DNA of 64,000 bases from Dictyophora rubrovolvata (lineage: Eukaryota > Basidiomycota > Agaricomycetes > Phallales > Phallaceae), in assembly GCA_029959195.1 (NCBI GenBank), contig CP114118.1, forward strand, positions 2,561,001-2,625,000, in the 5' to 3' direction. Below, piece by piece: positions 33,847 through 46,159 of the stretch (positions within the stretch are counted from its first letter, which is position 1; the number at the start of each line of letters is the position of its first letter). Below the pieces are notes generated by a model. The model was not told the origin of the DNA, did no database searches, and saw only the letters and a program-made list of their open reading frames with translations. The translations under genes and the position numbers were made by a program.

Positions 33847-35672
33847 ATGGCATCAACGAAGCCTTCCCCAAGTACCCCAACAAGTTCTCGGACACTTGTG
33901 CTTTGTTTCGATGGCACAGATGAACAATTTCAGGAAAATGTGAGGACCAATTGAACGATTTCTCTTTTATAAAAGCTTATTGACATGCTTCCAGAATACA
34001 AACGTGATCAAATTATTCAGTGTACTGCAAAAGGATAGCCCCAAACAGCTTGTGTACTATCAGGTGGGTTGTGATGATTCAAGCCATTTTGTTTGTCCAG
34101 GACACCCCACTTAAACAAATTCTTTCAGCCAGGCATTGGAACCTATGCGGCTCCTGGAGTTATGGGTTCTGTGCAAAAATGGTTCGCTATGTTGGCCGAT
34201 GAAGCGTTCGCATGGTATCTGGACATTCATGTTTGTCGTTCTCTTTTACTGGCGACTCTATGTATTTTGATATCGTTGTATTAGATCATGGGTGGTTATG
34301 ATTTTCTCATGCAGAATTACAGAGAAGGAGACCGAATTTGCTTATTCGGGTTTTCTCGTGGTGCGTATACTGCTCGAGCTCTAGCTGGAATGTTATACAA
34401 AGTGAGTCGTTTGGTTGAAATTTCGGGTTCATTTGATTTTCTGAGTCGTCCATGTAAGGTCGGTTTGCTTCCTATCGATAACGTTGGTGAGTTTAAATAG
34501 TAAATAGGTTCACACTGAAAAAGAGTAAACTTTTCTCCATAGAGCAGGTCGGTTTCGCATATAATATGTATAAGAAAACAGGTAAGATGAATATGGCATT
34601 GGCCGCACAGTTTAAGGAAACATTTTCCAAACCCGTCTTTATTGAATTCGTGGGGTGCTGGTAAGCGCAGTCGATTTTTAGCCAAAGAACAAAACATGAC
34701 TAGAATGTACAGGGAGACAGTGTCCAGCGTGGGCCTATTCTTCTCGCGTAACTTCCCTTTCACAACGGGCAATACAGCAATCAAATATTTCCGTCACGCA
34801 CTTGCGCTCGACGAGGTGCGTCAGAAAACATGATTCAAAGCCCAAAAAAAGTATCAATTTTGAGTCGTCGACAGCATCGAGCAAGATTCCAGCCGAACAT
34901 GTTTCATCGGTCTTCTCCTAATATTAAAACCGCACTCAAGGATCCTCAATTTGACAGTTTTGGCCCAGCTGGCGGTTGGACTACGGATGTCCTGGAGGTT
35001 TGGTTCTCAGGATGTCACAGCGGTATTTCTACCAGTTAAACAGATAATTAAGCCTTTCTGAAAGCCAAAAAAAATAGATGTTGGAGGAGGAGATACGCCA
35101 CAGGGCACACCCACTTTGAGCGACATCACCTTGCGTTGGATGATCCGCGAGATCGTTAGCTCTCAGTGTGGGATTTTTTTCGATGAAAATGCCTTGGCTG
35201 CTGCAAATATTCCCCTGTCAATGATTGGTCTGTCGGCAGCTGAAGCCCAGCTGGACGATAAACTCCGTGGAGCCGAAACTGATGCTGCGGATGGTTTGCC
35301 ATCCCCGTTGTATTCACCACAAGCGGCGAAACTAGACTCTGTGGATGCCATACAATCCATACACGATCCTTTACAGTCACAGCCTTCATGGTGGGCACTT
35401 GAAGTCATTCCTTTTTTTGTTTCGTGGCAGGACCAGAACGGAGTATGGCACCGCAGCTGGAGGTTCGTGAGATTTCATATATCATTTAGACCATAAACAA
35501 TCACTCACTCGCACTATCGTTTGAAAGATGGAACCTTGGAAGACCCCGCCAGATCCCCGATCCTATACCCAACTTGCACGTTACCGTGCAAGAGCGTATG
35601 CAAGACGCCACCCTGGCATACACACCGCGAGCTGTTTGGAAGGATAAACCTAAAGCAGTGTGGCGCTATTGA
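33847..35672 (+). CDS. DUF2235 alpha/beta hydrolase (Tle1-like catalytic domain)
   Basis: Ten exons (33847-33939, 33995-34063, 34129-34230, 34285-34401, 34459-34486, 34543-34660, 34713-34815, 34875-35022, 35078-35462, 35528-35672) give about 435 residues. The diagnostic blocks are present in order: LVLCFDGTDEQF, NTNVIKLFSVL, PGIGTYAAPG, the nucleophile elbow FGFSRGAYTARALAG, FVGCWETV, HALALDE and FSGCHSDVGGG. The Ser of GFSRG and the Asp and His around the GCHSDVGGG block form the likely triad. The family is large in agaricomycetes. Bacterial relatives are phospholipases, but the fungal substrate is not established. No signal peptide is seen, so it is probably cytosolic. Confidence 0.92.
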
Positions 35673-36649
35673 CTTATTTTTTCCTGAATTATTGCTCTAA
35701 TTATTTATGAGTGACTGTTTTAACTTTTATCCGAGTTTACGAACAAATCACGAACAAATACACGATATTTTATGATGACGCACATGTTGGCATTGAGATT
35801 TATACACAGTGTACACGTTTCGTCACGACATTATCTTGATTGTAAAGTAATTACCTTGGTAGATTTCAAATTGAGGTGGGGTCCGTGCAAAGACTGCAGT
35901 CATCAACCGCGGTCGTGTGACAACGTGACCCCCCGTAGCTCGGGCGCTCTTCCCTTTTAAACTCCGATCGAGTCGCGACGTCTTCTCATCGTATTCTTCC
36001 TCTATAGCTTTGATTTACTTTCTTGTTTATGGGGTGACCGTTTATGAGACTTTATGACCAACACGAACTTGTGTAACCTTTTCTTGGAAGTCAGATAGAC
36101 CTTCCTGATCGGGAGAGGCCTAGGTACCAAATTTTACTGATCATTCGCTCATGATTAGTGAACAAAGTGTTTTTTATGAAAGCGGAATCTGACACGAGTT
36201 CAATAGCATTACCTGTTTTGTCCTCGGGTACGGTATAGATAAAACTGCTTTGGCATGCAACCGCCCAGCATCCCCACACCCGATGGAATACGAGACTCCA
36301 ATAGGTCATCCTGATATGCCTCTTTATCAGACCGTGGTTATGTCGCTGATCTGCCGGTGCTCTGGCGTTTTATCTGTGATGCATGTGACGGCCGACCTTA
36401 ACACGCAATGCAAACCCTACTATGGCGATCAATAGACGTTCAGTTGCTCACAAATTCTTTCTAAGCTGTATGTTGATTGGCCGCCAGTAGCATGGATAGC
36501 AAATGATCGAGCCTTCTAGAAGTTGACGCCATAGGTACTCATGATAGTACCATGACTCGGATTTGTCACACGTCCACGATGGTCATGCCTATATGAACTC
36601 GAGCAGAAATTTGAGTCTCACACATACTTCGCTTCACTATCTTTCTGAA
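35673..36649. promoter_or_regulatory. Intergenic; promoter of oxygenase A shared with copy B
   Basis: The last 190 bases (from about 36460) match 59365-59510 upstream of oxygenase B: TTTCTAAGCTGTA-GTTGA, AGCATGGATAGCAAATGA, TGACGCCATA and ATTTGTCAC-CGTCCA-GA. In copy A the TATA element is TATATGAA (36591), weaker than TATATAAA in copy B. The rest of the region shows no gene. Confidence 0.7.
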
Positions 36650-37653
36650 ATGGCCACTGCCGACGTTGTCAGCGCAACTTTTTTCTATACTACCTCCCCC
36701 AACGATGGCTCCAAGCCCTTTTACATTGTCGGTGCGGACCCTGCGAAAGGTCAAACACAAACGAATATCACCTCCATACCAAAGGAGTTGGTTGTTGAAA
36801 ACGTCCGAGGCAAAGAAGATCAATATGATCTTGATACTACTGGTTTCAAGTTTATCAAGCATACATCCTCTCTGAAGAGCTTTGATGACGAGGAGGCCAT
36901 CAAGAGTGTCTATTATCCTGAAACTATTGAAGTTCTTAAGAAACACACCGGTGCTAGTAGGGTTGTCATCTTCGACCACAGTACGTTTACCTTTTTTTTT
37001 CGAAGGCACTAGTTAAGCTGACGATTGATGATTCCCTAGCCATCCGTCGTCACCGCCATGGCGTAAAGGATGAGCCTGGTAACCGTCAGCCGGTATATTT
37101 TCTTCCTTATTTCGAAGTAAAAAAAATATTCTAACCAAGTTTCGTTGTTATTAGGCCCGTAGGGTTCACGTTGACCAAACCCCAGAAGCCGCAAAGAACC
37201 GTGTTCTTCGACACGTTCCCAAATTAGCTCAAGAATTGCTGAAACACCGATACCAAGTCGTCAATCTGTGGCGTCCCATCTCTCACCCCGCTATTGAGTC
37301 ACCTCTCGCTCTTTGCGATTACCGCTCAGTCAACTGGAGTCAAGATTTGGTTCCCACGACACTGAAGTATCCTGAGCATGAAGGTGAAACGTTCAGTGTT
37401 AACTTTAATCCAGCTCATAAATGGAAATACCTACGAGGAATGACGCCCGAAGAAGCTATTCTCATAAAGTGGTGCGTAATGAGTAGCTTTTATTCAATGA
37501 ACAATTGATTTCATTTTTCGTACTATCAGCTCTGAATCTCATGTCGCAGACGGTGTAGCTCGTCTTACTCCTCACACGTCCTTCGCAGATCCGAGTACGC
37601 CGGAGGATGCACCTCTCAGGGAAAGCATCGAACTGAGGGCGTTAGTTTTGTAA
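36650..37653 (+). CDS. GA4-desaturase / CmcJ-AsaB-like oxygenase, copy A
   Basis: Four exons (36650-36980, 37040-37092, 37155-37471, 37530-37653) give 274 residues, the family's usual size. Marks are VENVRGKEDQYDLDTTGF, VVIFDHTIRRH, RRVHVDQTPEAAKNRV, YQVVNLWRPI, SPLALCDYRSV, HKWKYLRGMTPEEAILIKC and the end LRESIELRALVL. The HVD pair and a later His (TPHTSF) could be the iron-binding 2-His-1-carboxylate set; this is an inference. Members act as hydroxylases or desaturases in fungal secondary metabolism, or are of unknown role. Copy B at 59571 has identical exon lengths, and a fragment lies at 7731-8087. Confidence 0.88.
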
Positions 37654-38167
37654 GTTCCTAGTCCCGCCTACCGTTATTCATATATTAAACTAGAGTGCAG
37701 TTATGATGATTAGCTCTAATTCATTCTTCTCCACGTTGTAAATCAATAAGAATGTTCACTTTCTTCCAATTCATCGCAGTCTTAACTTGAAAAACAGCCG
37801 AGTTGAGCAAAACTTAGTCTTAGGGAGAGTTCCAAGAAACATTTCGCGAAAAGTAAATCCTTGGGTAACCCTTCGGTATCGTATAAAGACCTCCAAGCTT
37901 TTTCAATCTCGTCTAGTTGCGCTGTGCCTTCCTGGCAGAAGAGACTCTGTGGCGCGAAGGGTCACCGGTCAAAGCCGGGCTCCTAAACCCTAAGCCCCGA
38001 GAAACTTTTTGAGCGAGTCGCAGTCCAATGTAGTCCTGACTTGTAAGGTGTTGGTGATTATTAAACAACAACATTCTTTATATAACATTAATACTCAAAT
38101 AACACAAGAGTGTTCTAATATGAAAAAATCAATAGATCACCACAAGAACTATCCCATAAGAGTAGAT
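37654..38167. other. Convergent spacer between oxygenase A and laccase
   Basis: No gene recognised. The 68-codon frame at 37787-37993 has no family resemblance. Confidence 0.5.
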
Positions 38168-40774
38168 CTATTTCTCGCATTCAGGAAGTTGGTTATAAAT
38201 ATTGCAGAGTTCTTCCCATGCTGGATCAGGATGAACAGATTGCGGACCACTACGTATACCTGCAGGGTCTTCGGCGAATACAGCTGCAAGACCAGCCCCT
38301 GCAAAAAGAAAATTCAAAATTAGTGACGTTGCATACCTCTAGTTGAATTAAATTTGTCCGTACTCAAGTGCCAATCAATATGACAATGGATAAACCAGGG
38401 TCCTGGGTTATCGGTGCGGAAACGGATTCGAACGGGGGCTTCAGGTGTGCCACCGCTGGCAACCGTATCCCGACGAGGAGGGTTTATATAGTTTGGAGCA
38501 CCACCGGAGGCGGATTGGATAACAGAAAAAGCATGACCACTGAAATAAACTTATTAAAAGGACGAATCTTAAATTTCAGAATGAGTAATGCATACTGTAA
38601 ATGGAAGGGGTGTCCTGCGCCGCCGACGAAAGCGACCTCGATGGTAGCATTGAAAGGCAAGATCAAAGTATGTTCATTTACACCGAATGTCGCGCTGAGC
38701 GGGATGATCAAGGTTAAAACATTTTCGAGACTAAGCACGGAAATTGAAACCTACTTTTGATGGGTAAGAATGTTCAAAAGAGTCGGCAACGACGGTGACT
38801 GATATTGAATATTGTTAATAAGCTGAACAAAAACATCAATATCAAATGAATTAGCCATAGTTTGTCAGAACCTACCCAGACATCGCCGTTAGACGCGTTG
38901 GGACGAAAAGTGAAGTTGAAAAAATAGTCAGGAGGCGTGTCGCCACCTGGAGCACCCGGGTGGAATATCGGCTAAAAATACCATAGGAGGTCAACGCAAA
39001 GATATATTCAAGAAGAGTTGGTAACGTACGACCAAGCCTGTTTCGTTGAATTGAACTGGTCCTGAAGCAAAAATTTGAGAGCTAGTGGGCTCGCCCGAAG
39101 AAGCACCATCATAGTGAAGAACAGCAAAGGTATCCGAGCCGTTGACTTGACAATGCAATCATCGTTAAAACCAAGATCTAAATGAAGAAGATCGATTAAC
39201 GTTGAGGACTTACAGTTGGGGTTCGTGGTTGAAGTAGTAGATCCCAAGACAGTTTGTGTAGCGCTGAACCCTAATAAGAAACCATTACAATCCCGCCACA
39301 GCTTCGAGTTTCTGATAAGTAATTCTTACAGTAATTATCGATAGTTTGATTGGCATTTATCTGTTCTCTTTGTCAAAATAGGCCACGATTTATCATATAG
39401 ATACTTACAACAACGCTATACCGCTGAGCTGGGAAAATGGGCAGGGAATCGACAACATAAGGTTGGACAGCAATTCCTGCGGTAAAACGAAATTAAATGA
39501 ACCATAAAACTGATGCACTAGAGTACACACCATCTGCTTCGATGATGGTCATACGATGATTTTGGATCGAAACGTTGAAGACGCCTAACATATGATCAGA
39601 AATCCTCCTTAACCAAAGAAGTCGTTCATACTTACCTTCAGCGGAAGCGCCAACAAGTCTTAAACGATATCGTTTTCCTTGCTGTACGTTGATTCTCGTC
39701 AGCGGTACGAGCGATCCGTTCACAAAACGACCAGCTTTATTGATTAATCCTGAATCGGGTACAGGTTCTGGACCACCAGCAAACCATGCCTCTGGGATTA
39801 TAGATTAGAGGACGGAAGGATTATGTTGTTAAGCGACCTGTAACTCACCGTCTATATGCAAAGCTGTATTATGGTACCAATCTGACAATGTTATAACCCT
39901 GTAAAAGAATTAGCTTAAGTCGAGATGATCAAACACAAAGAGTCATAAATATGTACGTTGACGCATTGTCAACATCGTAGAGATGTTTATTAGGATCGTT
40001 GGGATCATCTAAAACACCTCAATAAGAAAAAATATGATAGGCGATGAGACGAATGCAACTAACAAATTACCAAAGGACCTCTAATGCCGTCAACGTATTG
40101 AGTGCTTAAGTGACTGTGATACCTGTGTATTTACGTATATGTGGTCACAACTAGATACCATACCAATTTTAGAAAGTACATACCAATACGTGCCGGATTG
40201 TTCTCCGGGCGCGACGAAATATGTGTATGAATGGCTGGATACAGGTCAACCATCTCAATTTCATGATCCATCTGTCAACTCACTTGGGGGCAATAGGACA
40301 TTGAGTAACGAACGACGGTCCGTCGTTCCTGACAATGTTTATTAATCATCACAAAAGAGAGATGGCATTAAATTTGATCGACTCACTCTGCATTACGATG
40401 CTGGAACTGGAATGAACAGCTTCAGTGCTACTGAATGAGGTAAATAGACTGTATAACATACGATACCATGCCAATGCTAAACGGGATATAAGTTTATGCT
40501 ACTTGAAGAAGACTTCTATATTAAAACTCACAACGCTAGTGCTTCGACGCATGGTCGGGTCGCTCAGACTATTGTTGACCGTAATATAAGCCGTATCCCC
40601 CTTGTTGAAATACAGCAAAGGACCAGGATATTGACCATTGACTAAAGCAGCACTCCGCGTAAAGCCATCCGGGGCAATATCTTTATTGGCCAATGTCCAC
40701 TGGTGAGTGACGACAGCTGCTTCACTCAAGCCAGCGAAAGCCAGGAGAACAAAAGATAATGACTTGAAAAACAT
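38168..40774 (-). CDS. Laccase (multicopper oxidase), secreted
   Basis: The minus-strand gene starts at 40774 with a signal peptide ([19 protein letters not shown]) and ends at TAG 38168-38170. All four copper signatures are found, several split by introns: HWHG, then [27 protein letters not shown] and HCHIDWHL. Further blocks are [48 protein letters not shown] and the end [15 protein letters not shown]. After the T1-copper Cys the axial position is Leu (HLRAGLAAVF). The gene is intron-dense; exons 2 and 3 are only 15 nt (40477-40463) and 20 nt (40406-40387). It oxidises phenols with O2; lignin, pigment or development roles are possible. All splice sites were not individually fixed. Confidence 0.93.
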
Positions 40775-43700
40775 CCTTTGTGCAGTTCGACTTGCTTGGT
40801 TTCACTCTGAATATAAATATTAGATTAATTCAAATAAATGGAGCTCTATCAATGCTGGCATGTAACATTTGAGCAACTGAGTCGGCCGAATAAATATTAT
40901 GGCTCATCCGAAGCGCCAGTTCCCTTTCAAGCAGAATGGATAAGGCCGTTTAAGGATTCATTTTGGCGCAAAGCAAAAGGTTCTGATTTAATGGCATACC
41001 ATGCATTCGCAGAATATATGACATACTGAATCACCGTCAATTCTCGGCATTGACTGCAACGCCGCTCAAGTAGTGGGTCAAAGTAACCTGTTCTTTTCTT
41101 TTGAACCAAAGATTAACAATCAATTGTCTGGATTAAAAATTAAGGTTTTGATGAACCTCAAAGTTCGAGATAAAAAAAAGTACCTTGGCCGCTCGTTGAG
41201 TCTAATAATGTCTTTTCTTCAGCCAAGTATTTGCAAATCACGTATAAGAGCTATTTTCAGCTCGAGGGTCCGATTTCAATTAGTTCTGTCATCATACATT
41301 CAAAGTGAAATTCAGAAAAGCTCATAGTGACGCTGAAAATGCTAAAAATGTTGAAAAGTCACCGAATCGGTATATTCTCTCGGCGTAAGTATCACCAAAA
41401 ACGCTGCGTCCGTTGACAGTCGCATCTTCAAAATTTCAACAGGGATCATTCTCTGGCAATCCCTCGCGTCGCCCTGGATTTTCCAATACCACTGTTAGCT
41501 CCAACGCCAGTTCCAGCATCGTTGGAGCTTTCGACATCCAAATTGACATGGATGGTGGAGGAGGGCCCCGGGCTCTGCAGCATTTTTTCGTTGGCAACAT
41601 CCTTCGCCACCCGAAAACTCAATATCAATACTCGGGTCTTAAATGATTTGTTATATGGAGCAATTGAAAGCGCCTTTTCCTGAATTCTAATAGGATGAAC
41701 GAAATCAAGGGGTGTTCAATCCAATCAACTGAAGATCAGGTCTCAGTAGCGTAAAGCGAGGGGTTCTGGCTTACTGGTATGCCGGACTAAGTGTATGGAT
41801 GTACACACCCAGTGAACATTTCAACGGTAGGTTAAAGAGTAGGCTAAAGCCGGTTCCGGCTTCTTCTCAGTTTGACTTGAGCGGACAGTTCATCTTTCCA
41901 TTTCATGCTATGTCAATAATTGTCAAAGAGCACACATACATTCTGAGCATAACTTTCATAAGGTTTGATTATAGTGTTTATCAAAAACCTTGTCAGCACG
42001 GATTTCTTTTTCCGGCTTAGGCAAATAGCTTTCCCCTAAAAAAAGTCGCGCTAATAAGATCTCTTAGAGCCGCTGTAATACTTCCGGGAACCTTAAAGTT
42101 AGGATCGAAAATTACCTTATTTATTCGCCGAGCCCGATGGCTCCTTTTAGAAAAATGTAATATGCTAGGAATGCTTCAAGGAAATTCATTCCCAGAAGTA
42201 TTCCGGAATGTTGGCCAAGACAGGAAGATGATATTCCGAATGTGTAACATGTTGATTCATGGACAACATTAATGCATCGCTAATAGGCACTGTCCAACGA
42301 AATAGTCGAAACTCTTCCAGGTAGAACCTGAGGGAGGCTTCAAAAGGTTGTTCACACGGCGCCGTGCCGTGTGACTGCGTGATGGCTGTGATAGCTGGTA
42401 GGCGTGATTGGCTAATACACGATTATATGATCTTGCACTGTTTTTTCACTACCTTTTTCTCCTGAAATCGTATAAAAGATTTCTCCAATGACTTGGCAAG
42501 GAATTGTTAGAGGTGCTGGTTTGAACAGCGACCTTTATGGGGTCGACTTCTCAGCTTCGGCTGGAATGACCAGGTGTAAGAGTCTGGACTCTTGTCCGAG
42601 TTCCCCGAGTCGGAGACTACAGACGTAGTCAGCTTGTCTTACTTTCATTTATTCTTTGTCTTTATTAATAGTTTCTTTCCATAAGTTCCCTTTTATTTCT
42701 TATTAGATAATCTCTCTTTTTCTTATAAATACTCGAGATGTAGATATTTTATTCTTTAGCTTCTAATTCTACGAAGGTTACTACACTCATTGTTGTCTGA
42801 TCCTCGTTTTATCTGAAGTTCTTGTGTAAAAGTCTTCTGACTTTTACACCAGGCTTGATGTCACCACTCGCCTTCGCAAAAAAAAAAACTCAATACGAAC
42901 GAAAAAAGACACCCTGTGGAAGTTTTATAGGTGCAAATGCGGGTGTAGTGAACCTTGACTATTCTTCTAGAATTTTGAAACAACGTTTAACGATGTCAAA
43001 TCCATGGATGATTCAGAACTTGATTGCCGAATAATTGCCCTAGTAAGCGTTTGGATTTCAACCAACAACTTGGTAGCTTCCCGCTGACTTGGAGGTTTTC
43101 ACTTAGATTAGAAATATTTGGGTTGCTGCTTTTGCCCAAAACCTGAGATCATGCGTGCTAAAAACCGTCCACGAATGTATAAAGGTTTGTAAATGAACGG
43201 AATTTCCTGTTAATCCAGGCCTCCAATTTCTACGACCTTCAATAAGTCTCTGTCGGCTTCACTTCATTCGCTGTCAGACAGCCTTCCCGAAGCCAGCACG
43301 CTACACTGCTTACCCCAAACGATTCCGGGCGAGGTTCCTTTGGTTGCAGCTGTACGGGACGGATTGTATCTAGCTTGCGCCAGAACTGGATTCGACGACT
43401 GTTGCAAGCGTATCTGACAAGCAAGCTTAAAGTGGTTTCAAGCTCGCCCTGTCGATCAGGTACCGCATACGAAAATTAGACGTGGGGTAAGTTACAAAGC
43501 GGGTTTGTGGAAAATGTGACGTTGGTTCCTTGACTTTTAGTTGTAGGGGTGAATTTGTTCCTTGCATATTGCAGAGATTACAGCTCATTGCAAACGACTC
43601 GCATACTTGAACTAATCAATTCGTTTTAGAATTTAAAGATACTCTGCAAGGTCTAGAAATGTACTTCAGCGCGCGCCCAGTCAACTCTTAGCAGTCCGAT

Positions 43701-44314
43701 TGTGTGCATTGCAGCCCTTAGCTCAGATTGACTTGAAAGGAAAAAAACGTCTTCGTAAGCCTGTGTGACAAAAATAAAAGATCGGGCGTCTCCATTTCCC
43801 TCCGAACGTCGGCAAATATACCGACAACAAATTTTCCTGTCGAAGAAAGCGTGCCGCACACCGATACCTGGATCTTATTGAAGAGGAAGTGGTACGTCTG
43901 CTCGTTGATCTTTTGGCCTTTTATATTTGACCTTTGACGTTCAAGTCAGTGCAATACACTGGCAGCTGCAGTTGATTCATACTGATAAACGTAACTACCG
44001 TGCACTCATGTCAAGCCTCGCCTGAAATTTCTACTTCGTTTATTTTTCTTCACCATCATCGGTTTCAACTAAAGAGAAAGCACTTGCCGCTGGGTCCAAA
44101 TGAGGCCGAGCGGCGGGACTGTGAATTTCAACGAATGCCATTTGTACAAAGCCGGCGCTTGTGCCACAATTAGGATGGAGATCGTGCATCATGCATCATG
44201 ACTCGGATATGTATGTCATTCGGCGGCAGCACTGGCACTCACTAATTCCTTGATGGAATTCGCAGCACGCAATCAAATTTAAATCTCGACTCTTCCTTCC
44301 TTACGCTCCCGCCC
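40775..44314. other. 3.5-kb gene-poor region
   Basis: No convincing gene on either strand. A perfect 9-bp inverted repeat (arms TCACACGGC/GCCGTGTGA) lies at 42352-42374. A T/A-rich stretch with TATAAATACTCGAG runs through 42640-42770. A perfect 11-bp hairpin sits at 42824-42849. The right end is the promoter of the sugar dehydrogenase, with two GCATCAT copies and TGACTCGGAT at about 44188-44208. Confidence 0.5.
42824..42849. repeat. Perfect 11-bp hairpin in gene-poor DNA
   Basis: Arms GTGTAAAAGTC and GACTTTTACAC enclose the loop TTCT. It follows about 300 bp of pyrimidine-rich, TATA-containing sequence that begins TGTTAGAGGTG (42505), which could be a decayed LTR. No coding remnant of an element is present. 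Confidence 0.6.
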
Positions 44315-45832
44315 ATGTTTCCTCAAACTGCAGTCCTGGTCGTGTTGTGTATCACTGGCGTGCTCAGCAGCACGACGTCATTCCAACCCTCAGGAGTACC
44401 CTTTCTCAATCCAGTAACTACCGCACCTGGCTTTACAGCCAATGTTATTTTCTCAAATCTTACCACACCTCGAGGCATAACTTTCGATGATGCAGGCAAC
44501 CTTTTGGTTGTTGAAAGAGGTCTAGGCGTCACCGCTTTTACAGAAGCTCAAAATCAAACCGGCTGGGAACGCACCATCGTTATCTCTAATCCAAACTTCA
44601 CTCAAGGTATCCAGATTCATGGCAACAATCTTTATGTTAGTACCGCAGGGGAGGTCCTACATTATGACTATAATACTCAAACAAAGAGTGTTGTCGGGAG
44701 TCCAGAGATCATCATAAACGATATACCCCCAAATGGAGGTTCGGCTCATCTCTAGTTTAAGAATGAGGAATCACGGGGTTTATACTTTTATTGTAGACCT
44801 GACGACTCATACTCTCCAATTACAGAAACAGGGGGAAACGACAAATATACTCATTGCGAGTGGTCCATTTCAGAATATCGATCCCACTGCTCGTGACCCG
44901 TCCTCAGGCCGTTCTCAAATACGACGTGTCAATATTACCAACCCACAAACAAGTCCTCAGTCATATTTTAATGGGGAATTACTTGCCTTCGGTATCAGGA
45001 ATCCAGCCGGATTTGCATTCTCTCCTACTTCGCCGTCTGGAGTTCTTTACGTTGTAGAAAACGGTGCATCCATTGACAACTCTACTGGACTGACGGCAAC
45101 CTTTGTCAACGATAATCCGGCTGACGAACTAGAAAAAGTGGAGTTGGGTCTTCCTCCCAAAACATACGGTTTTCCTGACTGCACCACTCTATGGAATCCT
45201 TTCGCAGATCCCGTCGGGGACCCACAATTCACTAAACTTAAGCGTGGTGCTCAATTCAGTCTTCATTTAGAGCCTGGTAAGGGAAATAAGTTTTGTAATA
45301 ATAAAACGAACAATGAGCCTCCCGTCTTGAGCTTTCAGGCAAGTTTTCTAGTTGTATTGTTTTTTTTTTTTTTGGACAGTCTAAATCGTATTACAGGCCC
45401 ACTCCGTTCCATTGGATATAAAATTCTACGAGCCAGAGATTTCTCAAATTTCGACAAATGGGTTTCCACAAGGTCTCGTAGGAGATGCATTCGTATCCTT
45501 CCACGGATCTTTCAATCGAGTACCACCAACGGGCTATGGCGTTGTCCAGTAAGACTAATCCAATATAGCTTCAGTCTTAACTTATTCCTGATTTGATAGT
45601 GTACCATTCGGGAACGATGGACCATCTTCCCCCAATTATACGTTCATTGTCCAGGTCGCTGATTTGAACCCGTGCCCTGGACAGTGTATCAGACCTGTCG
45701 GCCTCGCTTTCGGAACAGATGGTCGACTATTTGTTAGCAGCGACAGCAGTGGAGAAGTACCAGATTTTTTTGCTATAGGCCACCGGACAACAACTAATAA
45801 CTTTGTAGCTTTTCATTGTCGAAAGGACCTGA
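44315..45832 (+). CDS. Secreted glucose/sorbosone dehydrogenase (PQQ-type beta-propeller, AA12-like)
   Basis: Five exons (44315-44738, 44797-45338, 45397-45548, 45600-45756, 45809-45832) give 432 residues. A signal peptide (MFPQTAVLVVLCITGVLSS) precedes a six-bladed propeller: TTPRGITFDDAGNLLVVERG, LLAFGIRNPAGFAFSP, VVENGASIDNS, ADELEKVELG, YGFPDCTTLW, GDAFVSFHGSFNR, RPVGLAFGTDGRLFVSSD. RNPAG and H-x-GSFNR are the usual cofactor/metal neighbourhood. Intron 2 appears to use GC-AG (CAG|GCAAGT), and the last exon is only 24 nt. Relatives oxidise sugars outside the cell and pass electrons on. No cytochrome or CBM domain is attached. Confidence 0.9.
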
Positions 45833-46159
45833 CGATAAACTCATGTAATACCCGGCCGCTTCGTCGGCTAATTGGCCGTATATGTTAGGTTCTTCATACC
45901 TGTTGAACACATGGAAACATGGTTGAAACTTTATGACACAAAATACATGATTGTTGAACCTTGATAAATCAACGAGTTTCGGAATCAATTACTAAGCATG
46001 ATTTCTTCTCGTGCGACTCGGAGTCTCTGTTTCCCACCATGTGTAAGCTTCCAATTAACATCACGAAAAGGGAGGAGAGGGCTATATAAAATGCCTAGAG
46101 AAGGCCACTTGCCTCTCATTCAAAGCTTTTCTCCTTGAACCCAAGAATTCCCCACCGTT
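45833..46159. promoter_or_regulatory. Promoter of hydrolase A
   Basis: A TATATAAA box at 46083-46090 lies 70 bp before the ATG. Nothing else is recognised in this spacer. Confidence 0.7.

Noticed and set aside
41446-41628. Minus-strand frame with SPGPSSTIHVNLDVE that loosely recalls the laccase [15 protein letters not shown] block
   Set aside because: The copper ligands are absent, similarity is limited to a few residues, and no other laccase block lies nearby; chance cannot be excluded.
42505-42784. Solo LTR as a mobile-element feature
   Set aside because: TG...CA ends can be drawn but no matching target-site duplication or primer-binding site is visible; kept only as a low-interest finding.
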